A stretch of 64,000 nucleotides of DNA. Origin: JAENWD01 sp963837165 (lineage in GTDB: Bacteria; Acidobacteriota; Vicinamibacteria; Vicinamibacterales; JAENWD01). The notes under the pieces are model-generated. The model had not been told where the DNA came from. It saw nothing but the letters and a program-made list of their open reading frames with translations, and made no database searches. How positions within the stretch are numbered: the first letter of the stretch is position 1; every line of letters starts with the position of its first letter. Made by a program: the position numbers and the translations under genes. Positions 51,442 through 59,150 of the stretch are shown in pieces. The DNA lies in the NCBI GenBank assembly GCA_963837165.1, contig CAWIMD010000002.1:1054001-1118000 (forward strand). The letters are read 5' to 3'.

Positions 51442-52115
51442 TTGATGATTGACGATTGACGATTGACGATTTCAAGCACGCGCTCGACGACCTCGTCCAC
51501 GGGCACTCCCGTCGTGTCCACCTGCACGGCGTCGTCGGCGAGCATCAGCGGCGAGGTGGCGCGCGTGCGGTCCATGCGGTCCCTGGTCGCCAGCTCGGTG
51601 GCCACCTCGGCGAGCCGCTGCGGACCGCCGCCGTGCGCCGGATCCGCCGCGCGCCGGCGCGCCCGCTCCTCGGGCGAGGCATCCAGGAAGATCTTCACGT
51701 CGGCGTCGGGGAACACCACCGTCCCGATGTCACGGCCCTCCATCACGACCCCGCCGTTCCGGCCAAGCGCGCGCTGACGCTCGACCAGCGCGGCGCGCAC
51801 GCCGGGCATCCGCGCGACGGCAGTGGCGGCGCGATCGATCGCCGGCGTGCGAATCTCCCGCGTGACGTCGGTCCCGCCGGCCCGGACCTGCCCGCCGTCG
51901 ATCTCCACCGCCGCCTCGCGCGCCAGCCTCGTCACGCCCGCCTCGTCGTCCAGGGCCGTGCCCCGCGCGAGGGCGAGCCAGGCCACGGCGCGGTACATCG
52001 CCCCGGTGTCCACGTGGCGGTAGCCGAGGCGCTCGGCCAGGGTCCTCGAGACCGTGCCCTTGCCCACCCCTGAAGGTCCGTCGATGGCGATGATCAATCG
52101 CCGCGTGTCCGGCAT
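51426..52115 (-). CDS. cmk: Cytidylate kinase
   Basis: This 229-residue CMP/dCMP kinase has the P-loop IDGPSGVGKGTVSR near residue 10, the CMP-binding VDTGAMYRAVAW and VMEGRDIGTVVFPDADVKIFLDASPEERARRR. Also present is RDRMDRTRATSPL. The last 15 residues (EIVNRQSSIINHRSL) are encoded by a CAATCGT repeat, and the frame overlaps the 3' end of the DUF6335-like gene by 16 bp; the natural C-terminus probably ended before the repeat. ATG 52115 (MPDTRR) is used, with ATG 52130 as alternative. Confidence 0.94.
   Translation of the reverse strand: MPDTRRLIIAIDGPSGVGKGTVSRTLAERLGYRHVDTGAMYRAVAWLALARGTALDDEAGVTRLAREAAVEIDGGQVRAGGTDVTREIRTPAIDRAATAVARMPGVRAALVERQRALGRNGGVVMEGRDIGTVVFPDADVKIFLDASPEERARRRAADPAHGGGPQRLAEVATELATRDRMDRTRATSPLMLADDAVQVDTTGVPVDEVVERVLEIVNRQSSIINHRSL
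51438..51474. repeat. CAATCGT heptamer array (reverse orientation)
   Basis: Five units of TTGACGA/TTGATGA occupy the border between the DUF6335-like gene stop and cmk, encoding the cmk tail. Confidence 0.93.
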
Positions 52116-52170
52116 GTCCGTCAGCACCAACCGCTCAGTCTAGCAACCACGTGGATTACCATCAACGGCC

Positions 52171-53355
52171 ATGACGCGATTCCGGCGCCTCGGCGCGGTC
52201 GCCGCCGTGGCGCTTGCCGTGGCGATCGTGGTGTGGGGTCCCGCCTACCTGCGGGGACTGTCCTTCGTCGTGCGCGCCGCCCACATGGACGGCATGCTCG
52301 AACGCGTCGCGAGCGAGACCGCGCGAGGATGGGTGGCGGGACCGGCACGCACGATCCCGACCAGGCACGGTCCGATCCCCGCCCGCCTCTATCGTCCCGA
52401 CGGGGCGATCAGGCGCAGCGTGATTCTGACACCGGGCGTGCACGCGATGGGGATCGAGGAGCCGCGCCTCAAGGGGCTGGCCGGCGATCTGGCCGCCAGC
52501 GGCGTGGCGGTGATGACCATCGCCCTGCCCGATCTGGTCCGGTACCGCTTCACGCCCGAAGAGGTCGACGAAATCGAGGACGCGGCCGGATGGCTGGCCG
52601 GGCAGCAGGACCTGGCTCCGGACGGCCACGTCGGGCTGATGGGCATCAGCTTCGCCGGAGGCCTGTCGATCGTGGCGGCGGGCCGCCCCTCGCTGGCCGA
52701 CCACGTGTCCTACGTCCTGTCGTTCGGCGGCCACGGCGACCTGCCGCGCGTCCTGCGGTATCTCTGCACCGGGCTCGAGCCGCTGCCGCCCGGCGCGCCT
52801 CCCGGCATGCGGCGCCACTATCGCGCGCCGCACGACTACGGCGTGGCGGTGATCCTGCTGGGACTCGCGGACCGCCTGGTGCCGCCCGACCAGGTCGAGC
52901 CGCTCCGCCATGGCATCGAAACCTACCTGACGGCCTCGCAGCTCACGCTGGTGGACATGAAGCGCGCCGGGGACGTCTACGAAGAGTCGAAGCGCATCGC
53001 CGCCGCCCTGCCCGAGCCCTCGGCCACCCTGATGCGGCTCGTGAACGCGCGCGACACCAGGGCGCTCGGGGCGCGGCTCCTGCCCGCGCTCGACGACCCG
53101 GGCCTCTACCCGCCGGTCACGTCGCCCGACCGGTCGGCGCCTCCGCAGGCCCCGGTCTTCCTGCTCCATGGCACCGACGACACCGTGATCCCGGCAGTCG
53201 AGACGCTCCTGCTGGCGCAGCACCTGCGGCAGGAGGGCGTCGAGGTGCACGCGCTGCTGAGCGGCCTCATCACGCACGCCGAGGTGGACAAGACGGCCGC
53301 TGTCAGCGAGACCTGGAAGCTCGTCGCGTTCTGGAGCGAGGTGCTGCAGGAATAG
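52171..53355 (+). CDS. Membrane-anchored or secreted alpha/beta hydrolase
   Basis: This 394-residue alpha/beta-hydrolase has an N-terminal hydrophobic anchor (LGAVAAVALAVAIVVWGPAYL). Triad candidates are the nucleophile Ser in LMGISFAGGLS, Asp in LHGTDDTVIP and His in LITHAEVD. The oxyanion-hole region is VILTPGVHAMG. It could be an esterase or lipase-like enzyme facing the periplasm; no substrate is evident. It diverges from cmk with a 55-bp gap. Confidence 0.82.
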   Translation: MTRFRRLGAVAAVALAVAIVVWGPAYLRGLSFVVRAAHMDGMLERVASETARGWVAGPARTIPTRHGPIPARLYRPDGAIRRSVILTPGVHAMGIEEPRLKGLAGDLAASGVAVMTIALPDLVRYRFTPEEVDEIEDAAGWLAGQQDLAPDGHVGLMGISFAGGLSIVAAGRPSLADHVSYVLSFGGHGDLPRVLRYLCTGLEPLPPGAPPGMRRHYRAPHDYGVAVILLGLADRLVPPDQVEPLRHGIETYLTASQLTLVDMKRAGDVYEESKRIAAALPEPSATLMRLVNARDTRALGARLLPALDDPGLYPPVTSPDRSAPPQAPVFLLHGTDDTVIPAVETLLLAQHLRQEGVEVHALLSGLITHAEVDKTAAVSETWKLVAFWSEVLQE

Positions 53356-53468
53356 CGCGGCGCACGTGAGGTGGCAGGTAGGGCGCGGCCGCTGGCAGTC
53401 TCGGGAGGCGTTCTGCCGCGGCCTCAGCAGTGAATTTCAGACGCCGTGCGACCACGGCACACTCCGAT

Positions 53469-54089
53469 CTACTCGACGCGAATCATGTTCGCCCTGTGAA
53501 ACAGGCAGCCACCCTGTCCGATCTCGAGAAGACTGGGCAGGAACCCGCACGGGGTTCCGCTGCCGTGGCCGGTCACGAAACCCAATTGGTGTGCGCCTGT
53601 CGGCACGACGAAGTCAATCGATGTGCGCGCAAACTCATGTGGAGGCACGCGTGCGACGACGATGTCCTGCCATGCGCCCGGAATCGGGGCATAACGCCGG
53701 TCGTCCTGGTCGCGCACGTACACCCAGAAACCCCGTGCGCCTTCCGGCAGGCGCGCGGCGTTGTAGATTCGAACGTCGGCAGTGAGAGTGACCTCCTGAC
53801 CGTTGGCTGACGGTCGGCGGTGAACACCCTCGATGGCCACACACCAATCGTCGAAGCACCAGTTCTGCCCCGGCTCGATGATGCGCACGGGTCTCGCCAC
53901 GGAGACGACGACCGAAATCGCGAGATAGACCGCCACGCCGACGCCCCACCGCGAGAGGAGTGCGAGCGCGCTGGCGCGCCGCCCGCGGATCAGGCGATAC
54001 GCGACCATCGGCAGGATGATGAGCGACGCCAGCACACACAACACCAGCACCAGCGTGAAGATCTGTGGGGTTTCCTGGACCGGCGTCAT
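53469..54089 (-). CDS. Hypothetical membrane protein (PadR operon)
   Basis: This 206-residue protein has two N-terminal membrane helices (IFTLVLVLCVLASLIILPMV and WGVGVAVYLAISVVVSVA). An extracytoplasmic beta-type domain of about 135 residues follows, with four cysteines (in NWCFDDWCVAIEG, GTPCGFLP and GGCLFHR) that may form disulfides. I do not recognise a family. The start overlaps the upstream gene stop by 4 bp (ATGA), so it is the third gene of a PadR-controlled operon. Confidence 0.72.
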   Translation of the reverse strand: MTPVQETPQIFTLVLVLCVLASLIILPMVAYRLIRGRRASALALLSRWGVGVAVYLAISVVVSVARPVRIIEPGQNWCFDDWCVAIEGVHRRPSANGQEVTLTADVRIYNAARLPEGARGFWVYVRDQDDRRYAPIPGAWQDIVVARVPPHEFARTSIDFVVPTGAHQLGFVTGHGSGTPCGFLPSLLEIGQGGCLFHRANMIRVE

Positions 54090-54691
54090 GCGTGAGTCAA
54101 GAAGGCGCGCAGCCCCGGCCGCAGGTGCACGAGCGTCAGCAGCGCCTGGAGCGTGAAGAGCGTGCCGAGGACTGCGCCATACCCCTCGAAATGACCTGTT
54201 ACGTTCGCATAGAAGGTCGCGGCACCGAGGGTGGCGAGCGCGAGGCTGCCGAGCAGCAGGAGCGGGCGCGTCCATGGCGATGAGAGGTCGCCGGCCTTCG
54301 CCCATGCGAATGTGACGGCGGTCAGCACGAAGACACCGCTCGCTTCGGCCGACCACGCTCGATAGTTGGCGCGAGGTGGGCGGAGAAGCAGCAGCGACAA
54401 CGACAGATACGCGATGGAGCCCATCGTGCCGGCGCAGACGCTCAACAGCATCCCGCGGCGGAGGCGTGGCACGTCGGCGGCGGCGTGCCGGGCGACGAAC
54501 TCCGGCGTTCCCGCCTTCGCGATCGCCTCGTCTCGCGCCTCGTCGACCGTGAGCCCTCGACGCCGGCCGGCCTCCACACTGTCCAGAAGGTGGTCATGCA
54601 CTTCGCGCACGAGCTGTCGCGAGTAGGCGCCGCGAGCACGCAGGGCTCGCGTGAGCTCGTCCAGGTAGCTGGCGATCCGATCGGTGGTCAT
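54086..54691 (-). CDS. Permease-prefix/HAAS-domain membrane protein
   Basis: This 201-residue protein begins with an alpha-helical domain of about 75 residues. The domain has the pattern IASYLDELTRALRARGAYSRQLVREVHDHLLDSVEAGRRRGL...DEAIAKAGTPEFVARHAA, known from proteins encoded next to PadR regulators (HAAS/permease prefix domain). Four hydrophobic helices follow. It probably senses or regulates a membrane process and may be an anti-sigma-like partner of PadR. Start and stop overlap neighbours by 4 bp each. Confidence 0.78.
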   Translation of the reverse strand: MTTDRIASYLDELTRALRARGAYSRQLVREVHDHLLDSVEAGRRRGLTVDEARDEAIAKAGTPEFVARHAAADVPRLRRGMLLSVCAGTMGSIAYLSLSLLLLRPPRANYRAWSAEASGVFVLTAVTFAWAKAGDLSSPWTRPLLLLGSLALATLGAATFYANVTGHFEGYGAVLGTLFTLQALLTLVHLRPGLRAFLTHA

Positions 54692-55011
54692 GGACGCCCC
54701 CCAACCACGGCATACACCGTGCGAGCGAACCGATCCCACTCCCGATGTTTCTGGGTGAGCGAGCGATGCCCCCTGGCCGTCAATCGATAGGCGCGGCGGC
54801 GCCGGCCATTGACCTCGGACCATCGGCCAGCGATCAGCCCGGCGCGTTCGAGCCGGTGGAGCGCCGGATACAGCGTTCCTTCAGCCAGATCGATGAGTGC
54901 ATCGCTTTCCGCCCGCAGCGTCTCGGCGATCGCGTAGCCGTGCCCCGGCGTCTTCGCGACGACCGAGAGCAGCAACAGATCGAGGTGGCCTTTCAGCGCG
55001 TCTGGAGTCAC
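54688..55011 (-). CDS. PadR-family transcriptional regulator
   Basis: This 107-residue winged-helix repressor has the core LKGHLDLLLLSVVAKTPGHGYAIAETLRAESDALIDLAEGTLYPALHRLERAGLIAGRWSEVNGRRRRAYRLTARG. EGTLYPALHRLE is the recognition helix region. It starts at GTG 55011 and is cotranscribed with the HAAS and hypothetical membrane genes. A palindrome upstream (55025-55045) is a likely autoregulatory site. Confidence 0.93.
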   Translation of the reverse strand: MTPDALKGHLDLLLLSVVAKTPGHGYAIAETLRAESDALIDLAEGTLYPALHRLERAGLIAGRWSEVNGRRRRAYRLTARGHRSLTQKHREWDRFARTVYAVVGGRP

Positions 55012-55024
55012 GCCTCGTCATGCT

Positions 55025-55045
55025 ATACATCGCCTCACGATGTGT
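55025..55045. promoter_or_regulatory. Probable PadR operator
   Basis: ATACATCG-CCTCA-CGATGTGT is an inverted repeat (7 of 8 pairs) just 14 bp upstream of the padR GTG, typical in form and place of a PadR autoregulatory site. Confidence 0.6.
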
Positions 55046-55106
55046 CAATATCCCCCTTCACCGGTCGTACCCGGTTCCGTCGTGCCATTCGGCAGAGCCG
55101 GTGGGC

Positions 55107-55229
55107 ATGCTGCGCCGGAACCTCTCGAAGACGTCACTCGCCATACTGCTGCTCGGGCTCCCAGCGCTCACCGCTGACGTCAGCCCGGCTTGCAAGTCCA
55201 GGTATTCTCGTGGTATTACCACGGTATGA
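55107..55229 (+). other. Short signal/anchor-like frame, possible relic
   Basis: A 40-codon frame starting MLRRNLSKTSLAILLLGLP runs from 55107 to a stop at 55229, across the mazE promoter region. The hydrophobic start recalls the N-terminus of ABC permeases that often accompany PadR genes. It may be a decayed start of such a gene or chance; no ribosome site stands out. Confidence 0.2.
55210..55222. promoter_or_regulatory. Perfect palindrome directly upstream of mazE-like gene
   Basis: GTGGTA-T-TACCAC is a perfect 6+1+6 palindrome ending four bases before the antitoxin ATG at 55226. It contains TATTAC, a possible -10. It is likely the antitoxin operator, and a start point about 55226 would make the mRNA leaderless. 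Confidence 0.6.
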
Positions 55230-55462
55230 AAGTGGCCGTGTCCATCCCTGAAGACCTCTTCGATTCTGCCGAGTCGCTTGGAAAGCGCCTTGGGGTGTCT
55301 CGCAGCCGTCTCTATGCCACGGCACTCGCCGAGTTCCTGGCCAAACACCGAGGTCGCAAGACGACCGAACGACTGAACCGCGTGTACGCCAACGAGGAGA
55401 GCCGCCTCGAGAAGCCTGTGCGTCGGCTCCAGGCCCGCTCCATCGCCGGAGAATCGTGGTAG
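55226..55462 (+). CDS. MazE-type/ribbon-helix-helix antitoxin
   Basis: This 78-residue protein starts MKVAVSIPEDLFDSAESLGKRLGVSRSRLYATALAEFL, a ribbon-helix-helix DNA-binding fold of antitoxins. An acidic/basic C-terminus should bind the toxin. It overlaps the MazF-like gene by 7 bp and has a palindromic operator right before the ATG, so autoregulation is expected. ATG 55226 is chosen because homology begins there and upstream in-frame codons have no similarity. Confidence 0.85.
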   Translation: MKVAVSIPEDLFDSAESLGKRLGVSRSRLYATALAEFLAKHRGRKTTERLNRVYANEESRLEKPVRRLQARSIAGESW

Positions 55463-55800
55463 TCGAGCGCGGCCAGGTCTGGTGGGCCGACTTGGGCGAA
55501 CCCGATGGCTCCGAACCCGGCTTTCGACGTCCTGTCGTGATTGTCCAGAGCGATGCGTTCAACCGCAGTCGCATCCGCACAGTGATTGCCGTTGTTCTCA
55601 CGGCGAATCTTCGGCTGGTGGAAGCGCCAGGCAATGTGCTCGTACCGGCCAAGGACTCGGGGTTGCGGAAAGACTCGGTTGCCAACACTTCACAGGTGGT
55701 GACCCTCGACAGGGAATTCCTGACTGAGCTGGCCGGGCGCATCACAGGCTCCCTCCTGTCGAATGTGGATTCCGGGTTGCGCTTGGTCTTGGGGTTGTAG
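55456..55800 (+). CDS. MazF-type toxin (endoribonuclease)
   Basis: This 114-residue PemK/MazF-fold protein has the family start VERGQVWWADLGEPDGSEPGFRRPVVIVQSDAFN. Further motifs are VIAVVLTANLRL, NVLVPAKDSGLRKDSVANTSQVVTLDREFL and the C-terminal LSNVDSGLRLVLGL. MazF toxins cleave RNA at short motifs. It starts at GTG 55456 inside the antitoxin gene end, a usual coupling. Cleavage specificity unknown. Confidence 0.9.
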   Translation: MVVERGQVWWADLGEPDGSEPGFRRPVVIVQSDAFNRSRIRTVIAVVLTANLRLVEAPGNVLVPAKDSGLRKDSVANTSQVVTLDREFLTELAGRITGSLLSNVDSGLRLVLGL

Positions 55801-55833
55801 CTTCAATCAGGGCGGCTGACGCCCTTCGGCTAC

Positions 55834-58452
55834 TCAGCCCGCCCGGGCCCCCGCCAGCGGCAGCGAGAACCGGAAGATGGTCCCGCGCGGCTGCCGCTCG
55901 TGGGCCCCGATCGTGCCGTGGTGCGCCTCCACGATCGAGCGCGCGATCGAGAGCCCCATCCCCATGCCGCCGGGCTTGGTCGAGTAGAACGGCTCGAACA
56001 CGCGGGCGACCGACCCGGGTTCGAGGCCGGGGCCGGTGTCTTCCACCTCGACCTCCACGTGCGGCGGCGCCAGGCGGGTCCGCACGGTCACGCGCCGCTC
56101 GGCCGACGGCCGCACCGCGTCGAGCGCGTTCATCACCAGGTTCAGCACGACCTGCTGCAGGTCCACCCGGTTGCCCTGCACGATCGGCATGTCGGGCGTG
56201 AGCTCCATGCCGATCCAGACGTCGCGAATCAACGCGTCGCTGCCGACCAGGTGCACGATGCCCTGCACCACCGAGTTCAGGTCCAGCAGCACGGGCTCGG
56301 CGGGTCCGGGGCGCATCAGGTCCCGCATCTGCCGGATGACATCGGCCGCGCGCCGATCGTCCTCGACGATGTCGTCGAGGAGGCGGCGCACCTCGGGCAG
56401 CCCGACGGCAGGCCCGTCGAGCAGCCGGCGTGCCGCCTGCGCGTTCGACAGGATCCCGGTCAGCGGCTGGCTCAGCTGGTGGGCCACCAACGCGGTGAGC
56501 TCCCCCACCGTGGAAACGCGCGTGACGTGCGCCAGCTCCTGCCGGATGCGCTGTGTCTCGATCTCGGCCCGCCGCCGCTCGGACACGTCGGTGTGGGTCA
56601 CGACCGCGCCGCCCTCCGCGCCCGACAGCGGGACGACGGACAGCACGGCCCAGCGGCCGCCGGCCGGGCCGTCGGTCTCGTACTCCAGCGCGAAGCTCGA
56701 TCGCGAGCGACCGAGCACCGCCTCGATACCGGCGCGTACGGTGCCGGCGTGGGACGCGCCGCGAAGGGCCGCCTGGAAGCAGAGGTCCAGGTAGTCGGCG
56801 CCGACGCCGACGTCGCCGGACACGATCTCGTGCTGGTCGCCGGCCAGAGTGTTCCAGCGCTGGTTGACGGCAATCACCCGACCGGCACGATCGAGCACGG
56901 CCACGCCGCTCGAGAGCGACGCGAGAATCGACGACTTGAGCGCTTCGCCGGCGCGCAGGGCGGCGTCGGCCGACTGCCGGGCGAGGGCGTTGGCGAACAC
57001 CTCGCTCACCAGCTGGAGCCGGCCGCGGAGCGCGTCCGGCCACAGCCTGGGCCCGCGACCGGAGGCGAGCACGAGCGCCCCGAAGACGCGGGCGCCGGCA
57101 CTCACCGGGAGGCAGAGCACCGCACCCAGGCCGAACCGTTCGAGAACCCGACGCTCGGGCTCGGGCATCCGCGACGGCGACGTCACCTCTGTCGCGTCGC
57201 CCTCGAGCGCCCGGACGACCATCCAGCCGAGATCGCGCATCGGATCGACCGGCGACCGGATCGGCACGAGGGGAGCCGTCCAGCTCGTGGCGAGCGCCAT
57301 CGTGGACGGGTCGGCGCCGGTGCGCAGGAACCACGCCTGGTCCACGCGCAGGTAGACCGCCAGCTTGCCCAGCCAGATGGCGGCGGTGTCGTCCATTGCC
57401 CGGCCGGGAGACGCGACGAACGCCGCGGAGAGCCGCGACAACAGCTCCTCGAACCCCAGCCGATCGGCGAGCTCGGCCTCGGTCGTCCAGCGTTCCTCGA
57501 TCAACGCGCCCAGGCAGAGGACGGGCACCGCAATCACGCTCAGGAAGAGCTGCAGAGCGAGCACCGCCCCCTCTGGTGGGAGGCGCTCGAACGGCCCCCG
57601 GCCGTGCAGTCCGCCCCAGTTGGCCACGAGGGCCGTCGTGACCAGCGCCAGGCTCGCGCCGGCGGGCCCGAAGCGGACGGCGGCCCACAGCAGGCACGGC
57701 AGCAGGAACGCGACCAGCACGCGCGGGGCGCCGGCGACGAGGCTGCCGCTGGAGGGCGGCTCGATGAACGCGAGGGCGGCCATGCCGAGGAGCACGACCG
57801 CGAGCAGGGCGGCCTCGAGACGGACTGACGGATCGGCGGGCGTGAGCCGGCGGCCCCGGTTGCCGAGCATGGCGACGATCGCCGGTGCGACGGTCAGGTC
57901 GCTCAGGATGTTCGAGAACGTCCGGGCGCGCCACACCTCCCAGTAGGGGTCGCCGTGGAACGCGGAGGCCACGGCCGCGTCCCCGAACGACGAGATGATG
58001 GGCGCGAGCAGTCCTGCCGCGGCGATGAACGCCGCCATGCGCTGCAAAGTGTCGAGGCGCGAGGGCGCGTCGCTCAGCAGCCGCACGCCGAGCGCGCCAA
58101 TCACGCCTTCGCCGACATTGGTGACGAAGAGCAGCGCCACCATCGGATACGGCCAGCCCAGGGGCAGCTCCGCCGCCAGGTGCGCGGGGAGCGCCGCCGC
58201 GAGCACCACCCACCAGTCCCGCGGCGGCACGAGCAGCAGCACCGCGAGCACGATCGCGTTCGGCGGCCAGATGGCCGAGAACGTGCTCGCCGGCACACGC
58301 AGCAGCACGCCGAGCTGCGCGCCGGCGTAGTACGCGCCGCCCACGGCGAGGGCCAGCAGCACGCGTCGGGTGGTCGGGCGGGCAGGGACCGTGTCGGCGA
58401 GCCCGCCCACGGGCCGCGAGAGCAGGCTGAGCCAGGGCATGCCGCCCCACAT
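55834..58452 (-). CDS. MASE1-GAF-PAS sensor histidine kinase (orphan)
   Basis: This protein of about 870 residues begins with an N-terminal MASE1-type membrane sensor of eight to nine helices (LALAVGGAYYAGAQLGVLLRVPASTFSAIWPPNAIVLAVLLL). A GAF-like domain (LERFGLGAVLCLPVSAGARVFGALVLASGRG) and a PAS domain (SGVAVLDRAGRVIAVNQRW) follow. The kinase core has a divergent H-box VGELTALVAHQLSQPLTGI and an HATPase with EDTGPGLEPGSVARVFEPFYSTKPGGMGMGLSI. The H-box resembles FixL-type 'HxLxQPL' kinases. No response regulator gene is adjacent. Start choice among ATG 58488, 58452 and 58440 is uncertain. Confidence 0.88.
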   Translation of the reverse strand: MWGGMPWLSLLSRPVGGLADTVPARPTTRRVLLALAVGGAYYAGAQLGVLLRVPASTFSAIWPPNAIVLAVLLLVPPRDWWVVLAAALPAHLAAELPLGWPYPMVALLFVTNVGEGVIGALGVRLLSDAPSRLDTLQRMAAFIAAAGLLAPIISSFGDAAVASAFHGDPYWEVWRARTFSNILSDLTVAPAIVAMLGNRGRRLTPADPSVRLEAALLAVVLLGMAALAFIEPPSSGSLVAGAPRVLVAFLLPCLLWAAVRFGPAGASLALVTTALVANWGGLHGRGPFERLPPEGAVLALQLFLSVIAVPVLCLGALIEERWTTEAELADRLGFEELLSRLSAAFVASPGRAMDDTAAIWLGKLAVYLRVDQAWFLRTGADPSTMALATSWTAPLVPIRSPVDPMRDLGWMVVRALEGDATEVTSPSRMPEPERRVLERFGLGAVLCLPVSAGARVFGALVLASGRGPRLWPDALRGRLQLVSEVFANALARQSADAALRAGEALKSSILASLSSGVAVLDRAGRVIAVNQRWNTLAGDQHEIVSGDVGVGADYLDLCFQAALRGASHAGTVRAGIEAVLGRSRSSFALEYETDGPAGGRWAVLSVVPLSGAEGGAVVTHTDVSERRRAEIETQRIRQELAHVTRVSTVGELTALVAHQLSQPLTGILSNAQAARRLLDGPAVGLPEVRRLLDDIVEDDRRAADVIRQMRDLMRPGPAEPVLLDLNSVVQGIVHLVGSDALIRDVWIGMELTPDMPIVQGNRVDLQQVVLNLVMNALDAVRPSAERRVTVRTRLAPPHVEVEVEDTGPGLEPGSVARVFEPFYSTKPGGMGMGLSIARSIVEAHHGTIGAHERQPRGTIFRFSLPLAGARAG

Positions 58453-58532
58453 TCTAGTGGAGGCTCTGTTCCGGAATGGCAATTGCACGGGTACGCGATT
58501 GGATTCCCTGTCTTCGCGGAAAGGAGCCCTAC

Positions 58533-59150
58533 ATGAGACGACTGTTGATGGTGGCCGCCACGGCGGGTGCGCTGGCCTGCCTCCTGATCGCGTCAGCGAC
58601 CGGACACGCGCAAACCAACGGCGAAAAGCTGCACATCCAGGCGTGGGCCGTGAACATGAGCAACATCGCGACCGGCGCCAACCAGACCGTCATGATCGAC
58701 ATCGATCAGTGGTCCACGGCGGCCGAGCGGAGCCGGCTCGTCGCGACCATGCTCGACAAGGGACAAGACGCCCTCGTAAAGGCCCTTCAAGACACTCCGA
58801 AGAAGGGACGGATGTGGTTCCCCGAGCTGAAGGGGCCCGACCCGACCCACGCACGGCTGGGCTACCCCCTTCACTACGCCTGGCAGTCACCGCTGCCCGA
58901 AGGCGGCCGGCGGATCGTCATCGCCACCGACCGGCCCATCACGTTCTGGGAAGCGCGCGAGCAGCCCCGGACGATCAACTATCCGTTCACGCTCGCCGAG
59001 ATCCACGTGGACAAGGACGGAACGGGCGAGGGCAAGCTGAGCGTCGCCACCAAGGTCAAGTTCGACAAGGCCGACAACGTGCTCGTGCTCGAGAACTACA
59101 CGAGCGAGCCGGTGCGGCTGCAGAAGGTGAAGGCCGAGGTCAAGAAGTAG
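58533..59150 (+). CDS. Hypothetical secreted protein
   Basis: This 205-residue protein has a clear signal peptide (RRLLMVAATAGALACLLIASATGHAQ) and a mature domain of about 180 residues. The domain has alternating strands (LHIQAWAVNMSNIATGANQTVMIDIDQW, GRRIVIATDRPITFWEA, TINYPFTLAEIHVDKDGTGEGKLSVA). I do not recognise the family. ATG 58533 has AAGGAG eight bases upstream. It converges with the 59140 gene, the two ends overlapping by 11 bp. Confidence 0.72.
   Translation: MRRLLMVAATAGALACLLIASATGHAQTNGEKLHIQAWAVNMSNIATGANQTVMIDIDQWSTAAERSRLVATMLDKGQDALVKALQDTPKKGRMWFPELKGPDPTHARLGYPLHYAWQSPLPEGGRRIVIATDRPITFWEAREQPRTINYPFTLAEIHVDKDGTGEGKLSVATKVKFDKADNVLVLENYTSEPVRLQKVKAEVKK

Noticed and set aside
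55107..55229. Signal-peptide-like small protein upstream of mazE
   Set aside because: Covers the antitoxin promoter and operator and has no ribosome site; kept only as a low-confidence relic.
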